Notes: generated by a model from the sequence alone, not told the origin. 64,000 nt of DNA from Mesostigma viride (GCA_009746045.1 RPFO01001139.1:147501-211500); one strand, 5' to 3'; counted from the stretch's first letter, positions 9,495 through 38,554 are shown. Program-made: numbers and translations.

Positions 9495-9915
9495 GAGCAA
9501 AGAAAGAGGCCGACAAAACCAGCCAGAGCGGCTTTTAGTCGCAAAACCTCCCTTATCCCTAGCTAACTGACGTCATTAAACCCTTCTGTTCAGTGGATGC
9601 TAGTAAGACGCTAACCGTACAGACCGGGGGTAGAATATCCCGAATCTGCACGGCTAGTATTAAATAATGCGTAGGTTGTTCTTTTCAGGGGCACTGCACC
9701 TCACGCCCCGTTCCGCCCGGGTATAATCAACCCAAGCGCGGAACGCACATTTTATTTAATTCATTTTTCAACCATGCACTATATTGCATCTACTAATCAC
9801 AAAAGCTCTAGCCAAACAGCTACGAGTAAACACTACGACCTATAAGCCGCTCATCCAGCGGCCTCTTGTTCCCGCATTCACGTATAGAAGAAACTCCGTT
9901 CAAAGAACCCCGATT
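9495..9915. repeat. Direct repeat Y, copy 1 (421 bp)
   Basis: It matches 10878-11298 across 421 bp, with one clear difference (GCTAACTGACG versus GCTGACTGACG). It contains the palindrome TGACGTCA (9568-9575), an imperfect stem-loop CCGTACAGACCGGG...CCCGAATCTGCACGG, and a GTATAATC A/T-rich box. It lacks TG...CA ends and has no primer site beside it, so it does not look like an LTR. Y1 abuts the second X copy. Confidence 0.8.
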
Positions 9916-10041
9916 CATGTCCCACGTAGCTCCCACAAAAACCAGCATCTTCATTAAAACAATAAGTGGAAGCATACATGTGACACTAATTGACATGCCC
10001 GGAGGCACGCCGTTCAAGGCCCTTCATGAAGTACGTTGCCC
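9914..10041 (+). repeat. Direct repeat X, copy 2
   Basis: It carries the same ubiquitin-like reading frame as copy 1 (ATG at 9917). Here the frame is preceded in phase by EETPFKEPRF from the end of repeat Y1 and ends CPITPALAFP-stop. The X-Y-X-Z-Y order suggests a tandem duplication of an X...Y unit in which the first unit lost, or the second gained, the Z segment. Confidence 0.4.
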
Positions 10042-10877
10042 AATCACCCCCGCCCTGGCTTTCCCTTGAAGCCGCACTCCACCTTGCTCGTTGTCACAAG
10101 TGACCGCCCTGCCGCAAAACGGGAGCCCCCCACATCGGGAGGCGTGTGCCCGGCGGCTGTGGATGCATGGCCAGGCCCAAAAAGGCCCAGCGCATTTGCA
10201 CTGCGATTGCGCACGGCCAGCCTATCATGACCCCTCTCGGGGCCCCGAGTCGGTACCGCTATGGCCGTCTCCCCATAGACCCGGGGTGCTTCGAGAAAAA
10301 ACGTGGACCTAGCCCAGGCCCCGCCAGCCCGGATGCCCGAGGCCACAGCCCCAGGCACCTGGCTGAACGAGAGTCCGTTCAGCCAAGACCGCATTCCCCC
10401 CCGAGGTTTCTATGCGTGGGGAAAAAATTTCTAGCTTAGGCGCTTTTCCCATCGCCGTCCCCAGCCCCAACCACCCCCCCCTCGGCGGAAGGCAATTGCA
10501 AAGTTTGCTGGCCAGCAGCAATTTCCGAAGAAAAAGCCGCAGGCCGCGGACCGAGACACGGGTCGCCAGTGCCAGCCATCCGGCTCCAACCCGGGGTGCA
10601 AGCATCCCCAGGTACGGAGCACCAGCTCGCGCACTGGGCCGACCAAGCGACAGTTGAGCACCTGTCACGGCATCCGGCCCACCAAAGACCCCAAGCTGGG
10701 GAAAAGGTGCGGACCGGAGGTAATCATTTTCTTTTCTTTTAGTTAACCGGGCGAGGAACTACGCCTGGCCGGTTAACAACTGGAAGTCTCACCACTGGCC
10801 AAGTGGCCAGTGCAACCAGTGCTTTTGGGATTTTGCTCCGCAGCACCCATAGCTGCGGCTGCCGCCGCAACGACAAC
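10042..10877. other. Segment Z between the X and Y repeats; no recognised gene
   Basis: GC-rich, with overlapping frames on both strands. The most protein-like plus-strand frame (ATG about 10146, stop 10437-10439) contains MARPKKAQRICTAIAHG and RYRYGRLPIDPGC, but no family is recognised. An inverted pair TGGCTGAACG...CGTTCAGCCA occurs at 10360-10385. A pyrimidine tract TTTTCTTTTCTTTT lies at about 10727-10741. Confidence 0.4.
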
Positions 10878-11298
10878 GAGCAAAGAAAGAGGCCGACAAA
10901 ACCAGCCAGAGCGGCTTTTAGTCGCAAAACCTCCCTTATCCCTAGCTGACTGACGTCATTAAACCCTTCTGTTCAGTGGATGCTAGTAAGACGCTAACCG
11001 TACAGACCGGGGGTAGAATATCCCGAATCTGCACGGCTAGTATTAAATAATGCGTAGGTTGTTCTTTTCAGGGGCACTGCACCTCACGCCCCGTTCCGCC
11101 CGGGTATAATCAACCCAAGCGCGGAACGCACATTTTATTTAATTCATTTTTCAACCATGCACTATATTGCATCTACTAATCACAAAAGCTCTAGCCAAAC
11201 AGCTACGAGTAAACACTACGACCTATAAGCCGCTCATCCAGCGGCCTCTTGTTCCCGCATTCACGTATAGAAGAAACTCCGTTCAAAGAACCCCGATT
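10878..11298. repeat. Direct repeat Y, copy 2 (421 bp)
   Basis: Second copy of the element at 9495-9915, at an offset of 1383 bases, with TGACGTCA at 10951-10958. Beyond its right end the sequence (GTGCTTTTTTCATGC) is unrelated to X. Near identity of both copies indicates a recent duplication or gene conversion. Confidence 0.8.
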
Positions 11299-12185
11299 GT
11301 GCTTTTTTCATGCAACTGGTTCTCCCACTGTTCTGGGCAAGATGTGCCCCGGACAGCGTTTTTTTCTATTTTTAGCTCATAGCCGGTGTATGGCTGGGGG
11401 TAGTACCCCCAACAAGTGGTGGTATGCATGCCCAAACATCATGTTTATGGTCCCCAAACATCATTCAGTGGTTGTCAGTTGCATTTCTGTAGTTATTAGG
11501 GGGCTTCAGTTTTGATACATTTCCATGGACTGAACCCTCCCCTTAATGGTAGCTCGAGCCTGCCGTTATCTTTTCCGCGTTTTCGTTGATATGTATAAGA
11601 GAAAAAGAGGCAGTTGGGATTGCATGTTGCTGTCCTGCAGGTCATTTTCAACTTGCAAATTCGTCCTCGCACGAAGGCAATTGCAACTGCCCCGCTTGAA
11701 GGGGTGGGTAGGCCAGATAAGACAACCCCTCTACACAGATAGGGTACGACACACGTTCTACACCTTTCCAATCAAATGCACTGTCAGCATCCAGCCTGAC
11801 ACATCTCCAGATTCCTTAGAATCCAACTCGGTAATCTCTAGTTCATGCTGGACTGATAACATGGAAGTTCTTGAGCGTGCTGGACAGTCCAGGGCCCGCA
11901 GCTGGCGACAGACGACAGAGTCATACAACTCAGACCATCCTGAAAATTGGTCCGTGGATGGTCCAGACATGAGACTCGAACACCTCCCAACATAATTACT
12001 ACCAAAAATGACCTTAAAGACATGGACCTTCTACACAGGGATCGTGCTGGAGCTTCTACTTTAGCTCTAGCTGGATGTGGAAGTGCCAAAGTGGTCACTT
12101 TCTCCGGTTCCAACACTCATTCTCCCTGCCAGCCTCAGATCTTTCTTTCGTCATTGGCTCATTCCCCACCCATGAGGCCCGCGCA
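11299..12185. other. Intergenic; 3' flank of the F-box/LRR gene
   Basis: No convincing coding frame. It should contain the 3' UTR of the minus-strand gene that ends at 12186. No clear polyadenylation signal could be assigned. Confidence 0.5.
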
Positions 12186-14042
12186 CTACTGGATCCCAGC
12201 GACATGACACCTCTCCTTGTCTATCGAAGCGACGCCGGCAGCCGTAACGCGGCAACACCCATCAAAACTAAGGTACCGCATCTCGTTGCACGCTCTCGCC
12301 ACAAGCTGAGCGCCCTCATCCGTCACCTGCTCGCAGTTGCCCACCAACAGCTCCTGTAGCCGCGGGCACGCCTGGGCCAGCACCCGCATCGTCGCGTCGG
12401 TGAGCGCGCTGCCCCTCAGGTCGAGGCACTTCAACTGTGGCCCGCGCGCCATAATCAGCGCCAGCACGGTCTCCTCCGAAAGGGGCATGCCTTCGGCTAT
12501 AATTACACGCAACCGCGGGCACAAGCGCGCAATCGCAAGCACCGCGCCCTCTGCCCCGGGGCACGTCAGCGACGACACATCCAAGTGCTCCAGCTGTGGG
12601 CAGCTGCCTGCGAGGGCGGCGAGGCTGTCACCACCGGTGGGGGCAAGTTCGTCACCAGCCCACATGTGGAAGCCAGCCAAGCCCACGTGGCGCAGCTCGT
12701 GGCAGCTGGCAATAGCCCTCACGCAGGCGGACGGGAGCACCACCCCCTGCTCGGCTGCTGCGTGGATGCTCAGCTTTTGAAGCCGGGGGCATTTCTCGGC
12801 CACCCCGTAGATGCAGGCACCCGTCACTTGTTGGCACTTTTCGACCATCAGGCACCGCAGCCGTGGGCACTTGCTGGCGATCGCCTGAATGCCAGCATCT
12901 GTCACCGTCCACGATCGGCTCACGTCCAGGTATTCCAACGTCACGCAGTGTTCAGCCACCGCCATCAGGCCCTCGTCCGACACCCCCCCCTCCGCCAGGT
13001 CCAGGTGGACCAGCCCTGGACAGCCCCCCGCCAGTACGGTGATGCCCTCGTCCGTCACTTTGTAGCAGCCCCTCGCGTCTAGTCGCTGGAACCGGGGGCA
13101 GCGCGCCACGATGCGCCTCATGCAGGCATCTGTCACGCTGTGGCAGTACGGCACGCTAAGCTGCTCCAGCCGCGGGCAGTGCTCCACCACCTGCAGGATG
13201 GAGGCGTCGGTGGCCCCATAGGGGGCCCTCAGCCGCACCAGCCGCGAGCATGCCTGCGCCAGCGTGGCTAAACCGTTGTTCGTCACGCACGTGTGCTCCA
13301 CGTCCAGCTCCTCCAGCTGCGGGCTGTGCTGGCTCAGGGCCACCAGGCTGGCATCGGTCACCCACTCGCAATGGGCCACCGCCAACCGCTTCAGCGCGCG
13401 ACAGGACTGGGCCACCGCCAGCACGCTACCATCGTCGATGTCACAGCCAGACACGTCCAGCGCCTGCAGGCCGCGGCACGCCACCGCGACCGCCATTAGG
13501 CCTTCATCCGTCACATCGTCGCAACCGGCCAGGTTGAGGTACACAAGTCCCGGGTACCTGGTGGCTAGCTCATCCAGGCACAACAGCCCGGTGGCAAGCG
13601 CATCAACCTCCTCGGTGCGCATGACCCGGGTCCAGCGGAGGGTGAAGCGGTCCCTGGTCCTCTCCTGCCAGGTCTCCCTGTGCTCCTCGCGCGACGCCAC
13701 GCTGATCGTGTCCAGGTTGGGGCACTTGGCCAGCAGCCAGGCCAGCCCCGTGCCGCCCGGCTTGCAGTCGGCAGCGACGTCCTCGCCAAACAGTTGCGTC
13801 ACGGAGAGGAGCGATTCGTCGGCTGCGGACAGGAAGGTGCGGCACGTGCGCCGCAGCCGCACGCGGTCGGGGATGGGGAGGTGCCCCATCACCTGGGCGC
13901 CCACCCCAGGGATGCCCATCACCTGCTCCAGGTCTATCTGGGACGAGCGGGTGAACATGGCGGCTGGCAGGCGGTGCTCAGCCGGTTCTCTGGAGCCCTG
14001 CTGCAGCCAGCCGCGATTATATGTTGCCGTACTAAAACCCAA
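12186..14042 (-). CDS. F-box / leucine-rich-repeat protein (FBXL/AMN1-like)
   Basis: A single uninterrupted 618-residue frame. Residues about 42-78 (IPGVGAQVMGHLPIPDRVRL and following RRTCRTF) resemble a divergent F-box, the Skp1-binding module of SCF ubiquitin ligases. From about residue 165 to the end there are roughly fifteen cysteine-type LRRs of about 26 residues, with the recurrent pattern CPRLxxLxVxxCxxVTDxGLxxVA. This LRR subtype is typical of FBXL and AMN1 proteins, which recruit substrates for ubiquitination. The first Met (14042) is followed by a second in-frame Met at 13958 (MFTRSSQID), just before the F-box; either could be the start. No intron is evident, unlike the m-AAA genes. 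High third-position GC fits a host gene. Substrate is unknown. Confidence 0.85.
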   Translation of the reverse strand: MGFSTATYNRGWLQQGSREPAEHRLPAAMFTRSSQIDLEQVMGIPGVGAQVMGHLPIPDRVRLRRTCRTFLSAADESLLSVTQLFGEDVAADCKPGGTGLAWLLAKCPNLDTISVASREEHRETWQERTRDRFTLRWTRVMRTEEVDALATGLLCLDELATRYPGLVYLNLAGCDDVTDEGLMAVAVACRGLQALDVSGCDIDDGSVLAVAQSCRALKRLAVAHCEWVTDASLVALSQHSPQLEELDVEHTCVTNNGLATLAQACSRLVRLRAPYGATDASILQVVEHCPRLEQLSVPYCHSVTDACMRRIVARCPRFQRLDARGCYKVTDEGITVLAGGCPGLVHLDLAEGGVSDEGLMAVAEHCVTLEYLDVSRSWTVTDAGIQAIASKCPRLRCLMVEKCQQVTGACIYGVAEKCPRLQKLSIHAAAEQGVVLPSACVRAIASCHELRHVGLAGFHMWAGDELAPTGGDSLAALAGSCPQLEHLDVSSLTCPGAEGAVLAIARLCPRLRVIIAEGMPLSEETVLALIMARGPQLKCLDLRGSALTDATMRVLAQACPRLQELLVGNCEQVTDEGAQLVARACNEMRYLSFDGCCRVTAAGVASIDKERCHVAGIQ

Positions 14043-15249
14043 CCCAATAAGCCCCCCGACTTTTAGACTGGGCCCCAGTTCCTGACGGCCTGGCTAGGCA
14101 CCATTGGAAAGATGCGCCACCGAGAATTGGATGTAGCAGTCATTGGATGCCGCGCCCGGCGAATGTACCTGCATAGGGGTGCCCGCTTCCACGGCAACAG
14201 GGTGCACCGCAGCGAGACCACGGTCATTACCGAAAAAGCCCCAAGATCAGCAACCGGCGAGACAAGTAACCGCATGTAACTTCCATGGAAAATCGAACAA
14301 ATACTATTTGATGTCTACAGACAGCTCATAAAACCTTTGACAAGCAATCGTAGCATGGGCATATACATGGCCCTGACAGCATTGCCATCGGCAGATCGAC
14401 ATGTAGGCGTTGCCGTCGAGCCAGGAAAAGCCATCGTGCAGACGGCACGCGACAAAATTGTAGACGGACACAAGAATATCGCATATGATTGGATGGTCCG
14501 GTCGTCAAGCGGTTAGGCACAAGAGTAAATGTCTTGAACTTGGCCACAGGAGCTGCATTTCACACAACTACCGAAGACCAACGAAATGTCGCTAAACCGG
14601 CAGTATGAAGGAATATGAGGGTATGCGCAGCAGCTCGGTGTGTAACTCTGCTGTCAAATGCTACCTGTGGGACCGGTCGATGTGCCAAGGCAACAGGATG
14701 CCACTACGCCGTCAAGGCTGCAAGTGCAATCACCAACCTCTGCGAGAAAGAAAAACAAGCTTCGTTGACGCACCTAATGTAGAGGCAAACGGCACCTCGT
14801 TTATGCCTTCACTTGCGTCATGCTATAAAAGAAGAGAAGTTCAGCGTGAGATAAGCAGTGCGAAATAGCCTAAGCGTACCTGGTTAGCAATGCCGCCACA
14901 CTACAATTTCTGGAACCGCTTCCGAATTTCGCCAAGGTTCACAAAGTATCCTCAGTGTTCGGGCGATATGCTATCGCCTGCGCGCAAAGGACAGTCTAAA
15001 AATGGGGCAATCGCCTCATAGGATTTTTTTATGGCGCCCAATTATGACAGTGGGCCAAGCAGTAGAAATGAACAGCCAGCCGCCTGGCAGCCAGCACGAG
15101 CAGCGATCATGTGGCGGGAAAGTCGAAAATATGGCTGCGGTCCTGCTGCGGTATGTATGTTCTCGGGTGTACCTGTCCGTCCGTCCGTCAGATTCACCCA
15201 TCTGACGGTCGTAAAACGTTGGGAGAGTAAATGGGTGGGAGAGATGAGC
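14043..15249. other. Upstream region of the F-box/LRR gene; no gene recognised
   Basis: It presumably holds the minus-strand promoter immediately right of 14042. Short frames are present on both strands, but none shows recognisable domains or codon bias. From 15169 there are CCGT and then TGT/GTAT-type microsatellites. Confidence 0.45.
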
Positions 15250-15357
15250 ATTCTTGTTGTTGTTGTTGTATCCCACGGTATGTATGTATGTACCTACTGC
15301 GGTATGTATGTACCTACTCACGACTCACGAGTCAGTCAGTCTGCAGTCAGTCAGTCA
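15250..15357. repeat. Cluster of short microsatellites
   Basis: TTG, GTAT and AGTC simple repeats run together, including a duplicated GGTATGTATGTACCTACT and CAGTCAGTCAGTCAGT. They directly precede the stem-loop at 15360-15423, and an AACT run directly follows it. Confidence 0.75.
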
Positions 15358-15359
15358 GT

Positions 15360-15423
15360 ATCCCATGCCGCACATGGGATTCTATAGTAGCGGAGGGCCT
15401 GTTGCCCATGTGCGGCGTGGGAT
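15360..15423. repeat. Long stem-loop, 19-bp arms
   Basis: The left arm ATCCCATGCCGCACATGGG pairs with the right arm CCCATGTGCGGCGTGGGAT with one mismatch, around a 26-base loop. The arms are bounded by AGTC and AACT microsatellites. It may be a tiny hairpin transposon or a structured RNA element; neither is proven. Confidence 0.8.
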
Positions 15424-15727
15424 TCAACTAACTAACTAACTAGTGGCCGAGGGCCGGTAAATAGTAATTTACTTAGATCTACCAAGAGTCTCAGAAGGGG
15501 AACTCCACGAGTAGAGTACTGGAGATCCTATAGAACTCTCTGCTGCTGACTGCGGCGTTGGACAACAACAACAACAGGAGATCAAAAATCCCAGGAATTG
15601 TACACGTGGCGATCTTCCGCGAGGACAGGCTGGACCTGTCTTGTCCATTATCACAGCCCACTGCAATAAGTTTGTCGTACTGGCTTTTGGCCTGCTGCTG
15701 CAGAATTGTTAATCCTGTGCGGAAAGT

Positions 15728-15782
15728 CTTGCCTTGCCTTGCCTTGCCTTGTCTTGTCTTGTCTTGTCTTGTCTTGTCTTGT
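15728..15782. repeat. (CTTGC/CTTGT)n pentanucleotide repeat
   Basis: About eleven CTTGY units: CTTGC on the left, then CTTGT. A less regular CTTGTCCTG tract is at 53775-53825. Confidence 0.9.
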
Positions 15783-15843
15783 GACCTTTTCTCGTCTTGT
15801 TTTGTCCTCTCTAATCGAAACCTTCTAAAATGGCGGGGAATAG

Positions 15844-15948
15844 GACTTGCTGCACGCGGCGGGGTCCAACGTCGGCCGGTACACGTCGCTCATGGTGTCG
15901 CCCAGCGTCAAGTACCTCGCCGAGCTTGGTGTGGTACAAACCTCGTAG
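15844..15948 (+). pseudogene. Orphan exon-like fragment, possibly mTERF-type
   Basis: The frame between an upstream TAG (15841-15843) and a TAG at 15946-15948 reads DLLHAAGSNVGRYTSLMVS, then PSVKYLAELGVV. The SVKYLAELGV ending resembles the helix-turn of mTERF repeats (x-V-x-Y/F-L-x-x-L-G). The AATAG at 15839-15843 could be a splice acceptor; a donor is not convincing. Codon composition is markedly more GC-rich than the flanks. It could be a lone exon of an unassembled gene or a gene fragment carried here. No neighbouring exon was found. Confidence 0.3.
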
Positions 15949-17367
15949 AAGAACCCATCTTTGCAACTTAATACGTGCATATTGGAGGCCTAAAACCTAG
16001 CGTGAGCTGGAGCCAACTCCGACGTGGCAAGCAGTAGCAGTGAATTCTTTCCTTTGAAACCGTCGGGGAATATATTTCAATATCTCGTTCGGATCTCTTG
16101 CCGGATTCACCTATTCCAAAAGCATATAATCAGTATGATATAAGTGCCTGACGCTGGCTGCGAGTCGTCGCGGGTGAAGGAAAATCAAGTTATCTGATCA
16201 AGATAAGCAATGACAAACGAAGTACACGACACGGCGGTCATTCACATACGTTTTGTAACGGTACGTCAGCGATACAATAATAATAAGTGTGCCCTCAAGT
16301 GGTAGCGCGACACTTTTTGCCGTCCGTCGCACGTAGGTCCTGCCTCGACATGCGGGGAAGTGACGACGAATATGATATCCACGTAATGATGGCGTGCGCC
16401 ACACGCCCTATACATTATCGCTTCATCATATTGATGAGTACCGCGCCGTCTGCAACCCTTACGCTGGTGGTACTTCCTTTCCTTATCCCCCCCCCCCACG
16501 GTACATATCTGTCTTTCTACTGGCTATTCTTTTTCCATGGGAGTAGAAAGTAGCTGTGTGGAGAGCAGCCAGGGATGTACGTATACCGCCTGGTCTTTAC
16601 TCCCCCAGCACTGTCATGCGTACTCTTTGGTTAGGAGCGTCAGTCAACGTGCCGTGTATTGCGAAGCCTTTACTTCCCCCGCGCTCTCGTGCGTGCTCTT
16701 TAGTTAGAAGCTTCATGCAATGTGCCGTATATTGCCATCGCTAAAACCATCACCCACGCAAAGCACAGCTTCAATCCATCCACGCGCAAAGGGACACCTG
16801 TATCCATCATGAGTGCTAGCTGGACTTGGAGTCCCATGCGGGATCCCCCTGGGTTCTGCAACACAAGCTTGAATTAATGGGGCGGGAGGAGGGGTTCGCA
16901 CGTAACTGTAGGGTCGGTGTAGTCGGTATGGTTCATGATATTAAACTTTGATAGTGTGTCATGATTCTAGTAGATGAAATTGAGTTGAGTCCACATGCCT
17001 CCATTGTGTGGTGAACGAGCTCAATGTTGTATCGTGATGTAATCTCTAGGGATCATCTATGCTTTCTTTGCTGCCTTGGATGTTGCTGCTTGAAGGGAAA
17101 TGCTGCTTGAAGGGCGATGTAATGCATTGCCTGGCATGAGCTGTCAGTAAAAGATGAGCTAATGCTGCTGTCTTACCCTTGTAGGCTAAATAGTAGCATC
17201 TCCTTAATTATTCCTTCATTATCCTTAGATATGTTTATCATCGGGTCGCATCCTCTAAATTGGCACAGCACGAACCACTGGCACTGCCCTACGTACTGTT
17301 TCCCCCCTTCTATTCCTGTCTCCATCGTCAGGTGCGATGGCTTGCTGTGCATCGCCTTTTGGTTTAG
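15949..17367. other. Upstream region of m-AAA gene A; no gene recognised
   Basis: No coding domain was identified. The stretch includes a 73-bp tandem duplication (separate entry) and a C10 run near 16488. It would include the promoter and any 5' exon of the protease gene. A possible acceptor (pyrimidine-rich CGCCTTTTGGTTTAG) ends at 17367. Confidence 0.4.
16596..16741. repeat. 73-bp diverged tandem duplication
   Basis: Two adjacent units share TTTACTYCCCCC, GCGTRCTCTTTRGTTAG and GTGCCGTRTATTGC. They differ at many positions, so the duplication is old. Confidence 0.7.
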
Positions 17368-36286
<18,919 letters not shown>

Positions 36287-36680
36287 TGAAAGAGCGATCA
36301 GGGCACCACTCAGGGGTTGCGCGGGGGGCAGTATGGAGTACAGGGCTTTCTGGGAATTTCTCAGTACAGTAGCTTAGTACCCTAGCCCCTGCATCACAAT
36401 GCGAGGGGGATGAATTTCCCCTGCTTCACGGTGCATGCATGGCCATCTAGACAAGGCAGCGAGGGCAGTGGAACATCGGCGGGCATAATACTTGCTGCTC
36501 TGTCCTCTGGACAAAAATGCGCGGCAGCCTAGAGAAACTGTAGGTTACCTACCTTATGTTAATCCCGTAACAGCGGGACAGCCAGGACTGCCGAGTTATT
36601 GCTAAAATTATAGGAGCTGTGCATTCCCACCCAAATGTGGTAGCAGGCTTTGCTGCTGTGTGACCTGTACCTTGACCAAT
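36287..36680. other. 3' flank of m-AAA A
   Basis: It parallels the 3' flank of paralog B in parts (AAAGAGCGATCAGGG versus AAAAAGCGATCAGGG; GGGCATAATACTTGCTGCTC versus GGGCATATTGCTTGCTGACC). The tandem duplication therefore included 3' UTR sequence. No new gene was recognised. Confidence 0.55.
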
Positions 36681-36736
36681 TTAATTAATTAATTAATTAA
36701 TTCAACATGTGCTCTCGCTGGGGAGTCACAGAGCAC
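36681..36736 (-). mobile_element. Reversed LINE tail: hairpin plus (TTAA)n
   Basis: On the minus strand it reads GTGCTCTGTGACTCCCC, AGCGAGAGCAC, then (TTAA)n. It matches the terminal stem-loop at 41088-41117 and 7470-7500. The body of this copy would extend rightward into the GC-rich repeats, where no ORF is preserved. Confidence 0.65.
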
Positions 36737-36839
36737 CTATCGGACTGGAGGGGCCTATCTACGTTTCACGAGGGTGACCCCATTCCCTCCCGCGGAGGGG
36801 CGTGTGCCCCATTTTCCTCCCGCGGGGGTCGTGTGGTGT

Positions 36840-36975
36840 CGGCCCTCTCTCGGCCCGCGTGGGGGGGCCTGGGGGTCGTGGGCGGGCGTGGGGGCCGTGG
36901 GGGCTGTGGGCGGGCCGTGTAGGGCCGTGGGGGTCGTGGGGGCCGTGGGCGGGCCGTGTAGGGCCGTGGGGTGCA
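36840..36975. repeat. G-rich imperfect repeat (GGGCGGGCCGTG...)
   Basis: Imperfect units such as GTGGGGGCCGTGGGCGGGCC and GTGTAGGGCCGTGGGG are repeated several times. It carries many G3/G4 runs on the plus strand. Frames through it are compositional artefacts. Confidence 0.75.
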
Positions 36976-37173
36976 AAAGGGTCCTTACACTTAGGTGGAG
37001 GGAAAAGAAGCAAAAAAACAAAAGGTGGTGGGGTTCAAACCCGCGTTTCTGTCATCTTCCCAGCAAAGGGTAGCGACTCCGCGCGCCCCCTCCGCCCGCA
37101 GGCGATGTAAATGTTTTGTTTTTTTCCCTTATAAGGGTGATTATTGTGGGCGTGGTTGGCGGCGGTGTGCGGG

Positions 37174-37400
37174 CGGGGTTATCGGGGTTATTGGGGCTAT
37201 TGGGGCTATTGGGGCTATTGGGGTTGTTGGGGTTATTGGGGTTATTGGGGTGATTGGGGTGATTGGGGTTATTGGGGCTATTGGGGTGATTGGGGCTATT
37301 GGGGTGATTGGGGTTATTTGGGTGGTTGGTGTGGCTGGGTGGTTGGGGTGGTTGGGGTGGTTGGGTGGGCCGGTGGGCCGGTGGGCCGGGGCGGGGCGGG
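37174..37400. repeat. (GGGGYTATT)n G-rich 9-bp repeat and related G-tracts
   Basis: About 15 units of GGGGTTATT, GGGGCTATT, GGGGTTGTT or GGGGTGATT. They grade into GGTTGGGGTGGTTGGG and then GGGGCGGGGC. Strongly G-quadruplex-prone on the plus strand. The minus-strand Pro/Asn and Pro/Thr frames (37052-37504) are artefacts of this composition. Confidence 0.85.
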
Positions 37401-37589
37401 GCGGCCGGGGCCGCGGGGCGGTGGGGGTTGGGGGGCACACGCGTGGGAAACGTTACTAGGACACTAGCGTGATTTCCCACTAAAGTGACGTAATGGAATG
37501 ACATGCGCTGCTGACATCGGGCAGCCCTGAAACTTGGTGGAGGTCATAATAACAAGAAAAGAATAATTTTCAGCCCTTCAGCGCGTATA

Positions 37590-37877
37590 TACGGGGCTTG
37601 ATTGGAAAGACACAGTACAGGCGCTCTTCGCTACTCGCCGACTTGTGGAGGAACTGCAACGCCTTCAGCCTGGTGAGTCCCCTTTACATGCCTTGTGCTG
37701 GTGGACTTCATCAAAGCCTTCGATTCGGTTTTCTGGCCTGCGCGCTATGGGACATCCTCGAGCTGTTCCGGATCCCCCGGCCCCTTATTGCTGTCATCAG
37801 CAACCTGTATGAAGGTGTAACGTGCCAAACCCATCGGCCAGGCACGTTGGGAATTATCGTTTCTATCTACGGGACCA
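37590..37877 (+). pseudogene. LINE RT, N-terminal motifs
   Basis: It reads DWKDTVQALFATRRLVEEL, then, after a frameshift near 37693, LVDFIKAFDSVFW. FIKAFDSV is catalytic motif A of non-LTR RTs and contains the first catalytic Asp. SNLYEGVTC follows near 37800. The frame is then lost at the flank of an insertion. Confidence 0.7.
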
Positions 37878-38554
37878 TCGTCCCGGTTTGTTGCCTGCCT
37901 GAGTAGGAAGGGGAATCACTAAGCTATGGGCTACTTGCTGTCATTACAGCGTAGGCCCAGAAGCATTATATTAATTACCTTCTTGTATTCTTGCAATTGC
38001 AGTTGTACAAGGATATGTGTTGGACATGATTGTATTAAAAGGAATAGATTCGGAACTCAGATTGACTGAGGTGGGTGAGTCGGCGGATTGACGAACGACT
38101 GTCTTGTCCATCGTCCTCGCACACCTTTATGCCAAGCAGTGCCACTAGGTCAGCACTGCTGTCCCGACCCTTGTGGCTCGGAACAGGCATGCGAATATTC
38201 CACGCTTAATTTCCATTACTGTAGTGGGCCAAACTACGGGTGGAACATAGGGCTAGTCGACCTCTAACCATGTCCGTGGTAACCATCATTACGTTATGCC
38301 ATCGGACACACATCCATCGATATATATCCCAATGTCACCAATATTACTCTAGGTATCAACTGTCGGCACCCTCGTATACGCAAGCAGAGGTGTGCCGGAA
38401 GGTATGGACTTCAAACCACCTTAGACTAGGTATCTATCTCTTTTTGCACGTATCTTTTTATACCATATTTCTTTTGCCAAACTCTCTCGTGCTCACTAGG
38501 TTCGGCCCTAGTCGGCACGCTACAGAAGGGTCCACCACTTCGGTGCGCACTTCT
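37878..38554. mobile_element. 677-bp insertion in the LINE RT, candidate 10-bp TSD
   Basis: TACGGGACCA occurs at 37868-37877 and again at 38555-38564, where the RT sequence resumes (CGCCACCATGCCCTTTATG). The insert has no visible terminal inverted repeat and no recognised ORF. A long TSD without TIRs fits a SINE-like or target-primed insertion; a 9-11 bp TSD would also fit a decayed Mutator-like element. Confidence 0.5.

Noticed and set aside
9495..11298. LTR retrotransposon with Y repeats as LTRs
   Set aside because: Y lacks TG...CA ends, no primer-binding site or polypurine tract beside it, and X repeats outside do not fit the model.
13264..14085. 273-residue plus-strand frame opposite the F-box/LRR gene
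   Set aside because: Shadow of the GC-rich minus-strand gene; Ser/Arg-rich with no domain.
37020..37100. tRNA gene suggested by GGTTCAAACCC (B box) with a T-run on the minus strand
   Set aside because: No A box at the right distance, no pairing acceptor stem and no plausible anticodon arm; at most a tRNA-derived SINE scrap.
37052..37504. Pro/Asn-rich and Gly-rich proteins on opposite strands
   Set aside because: Composition follows entirely from the GGGGYTATT repeat; no start context or domain.
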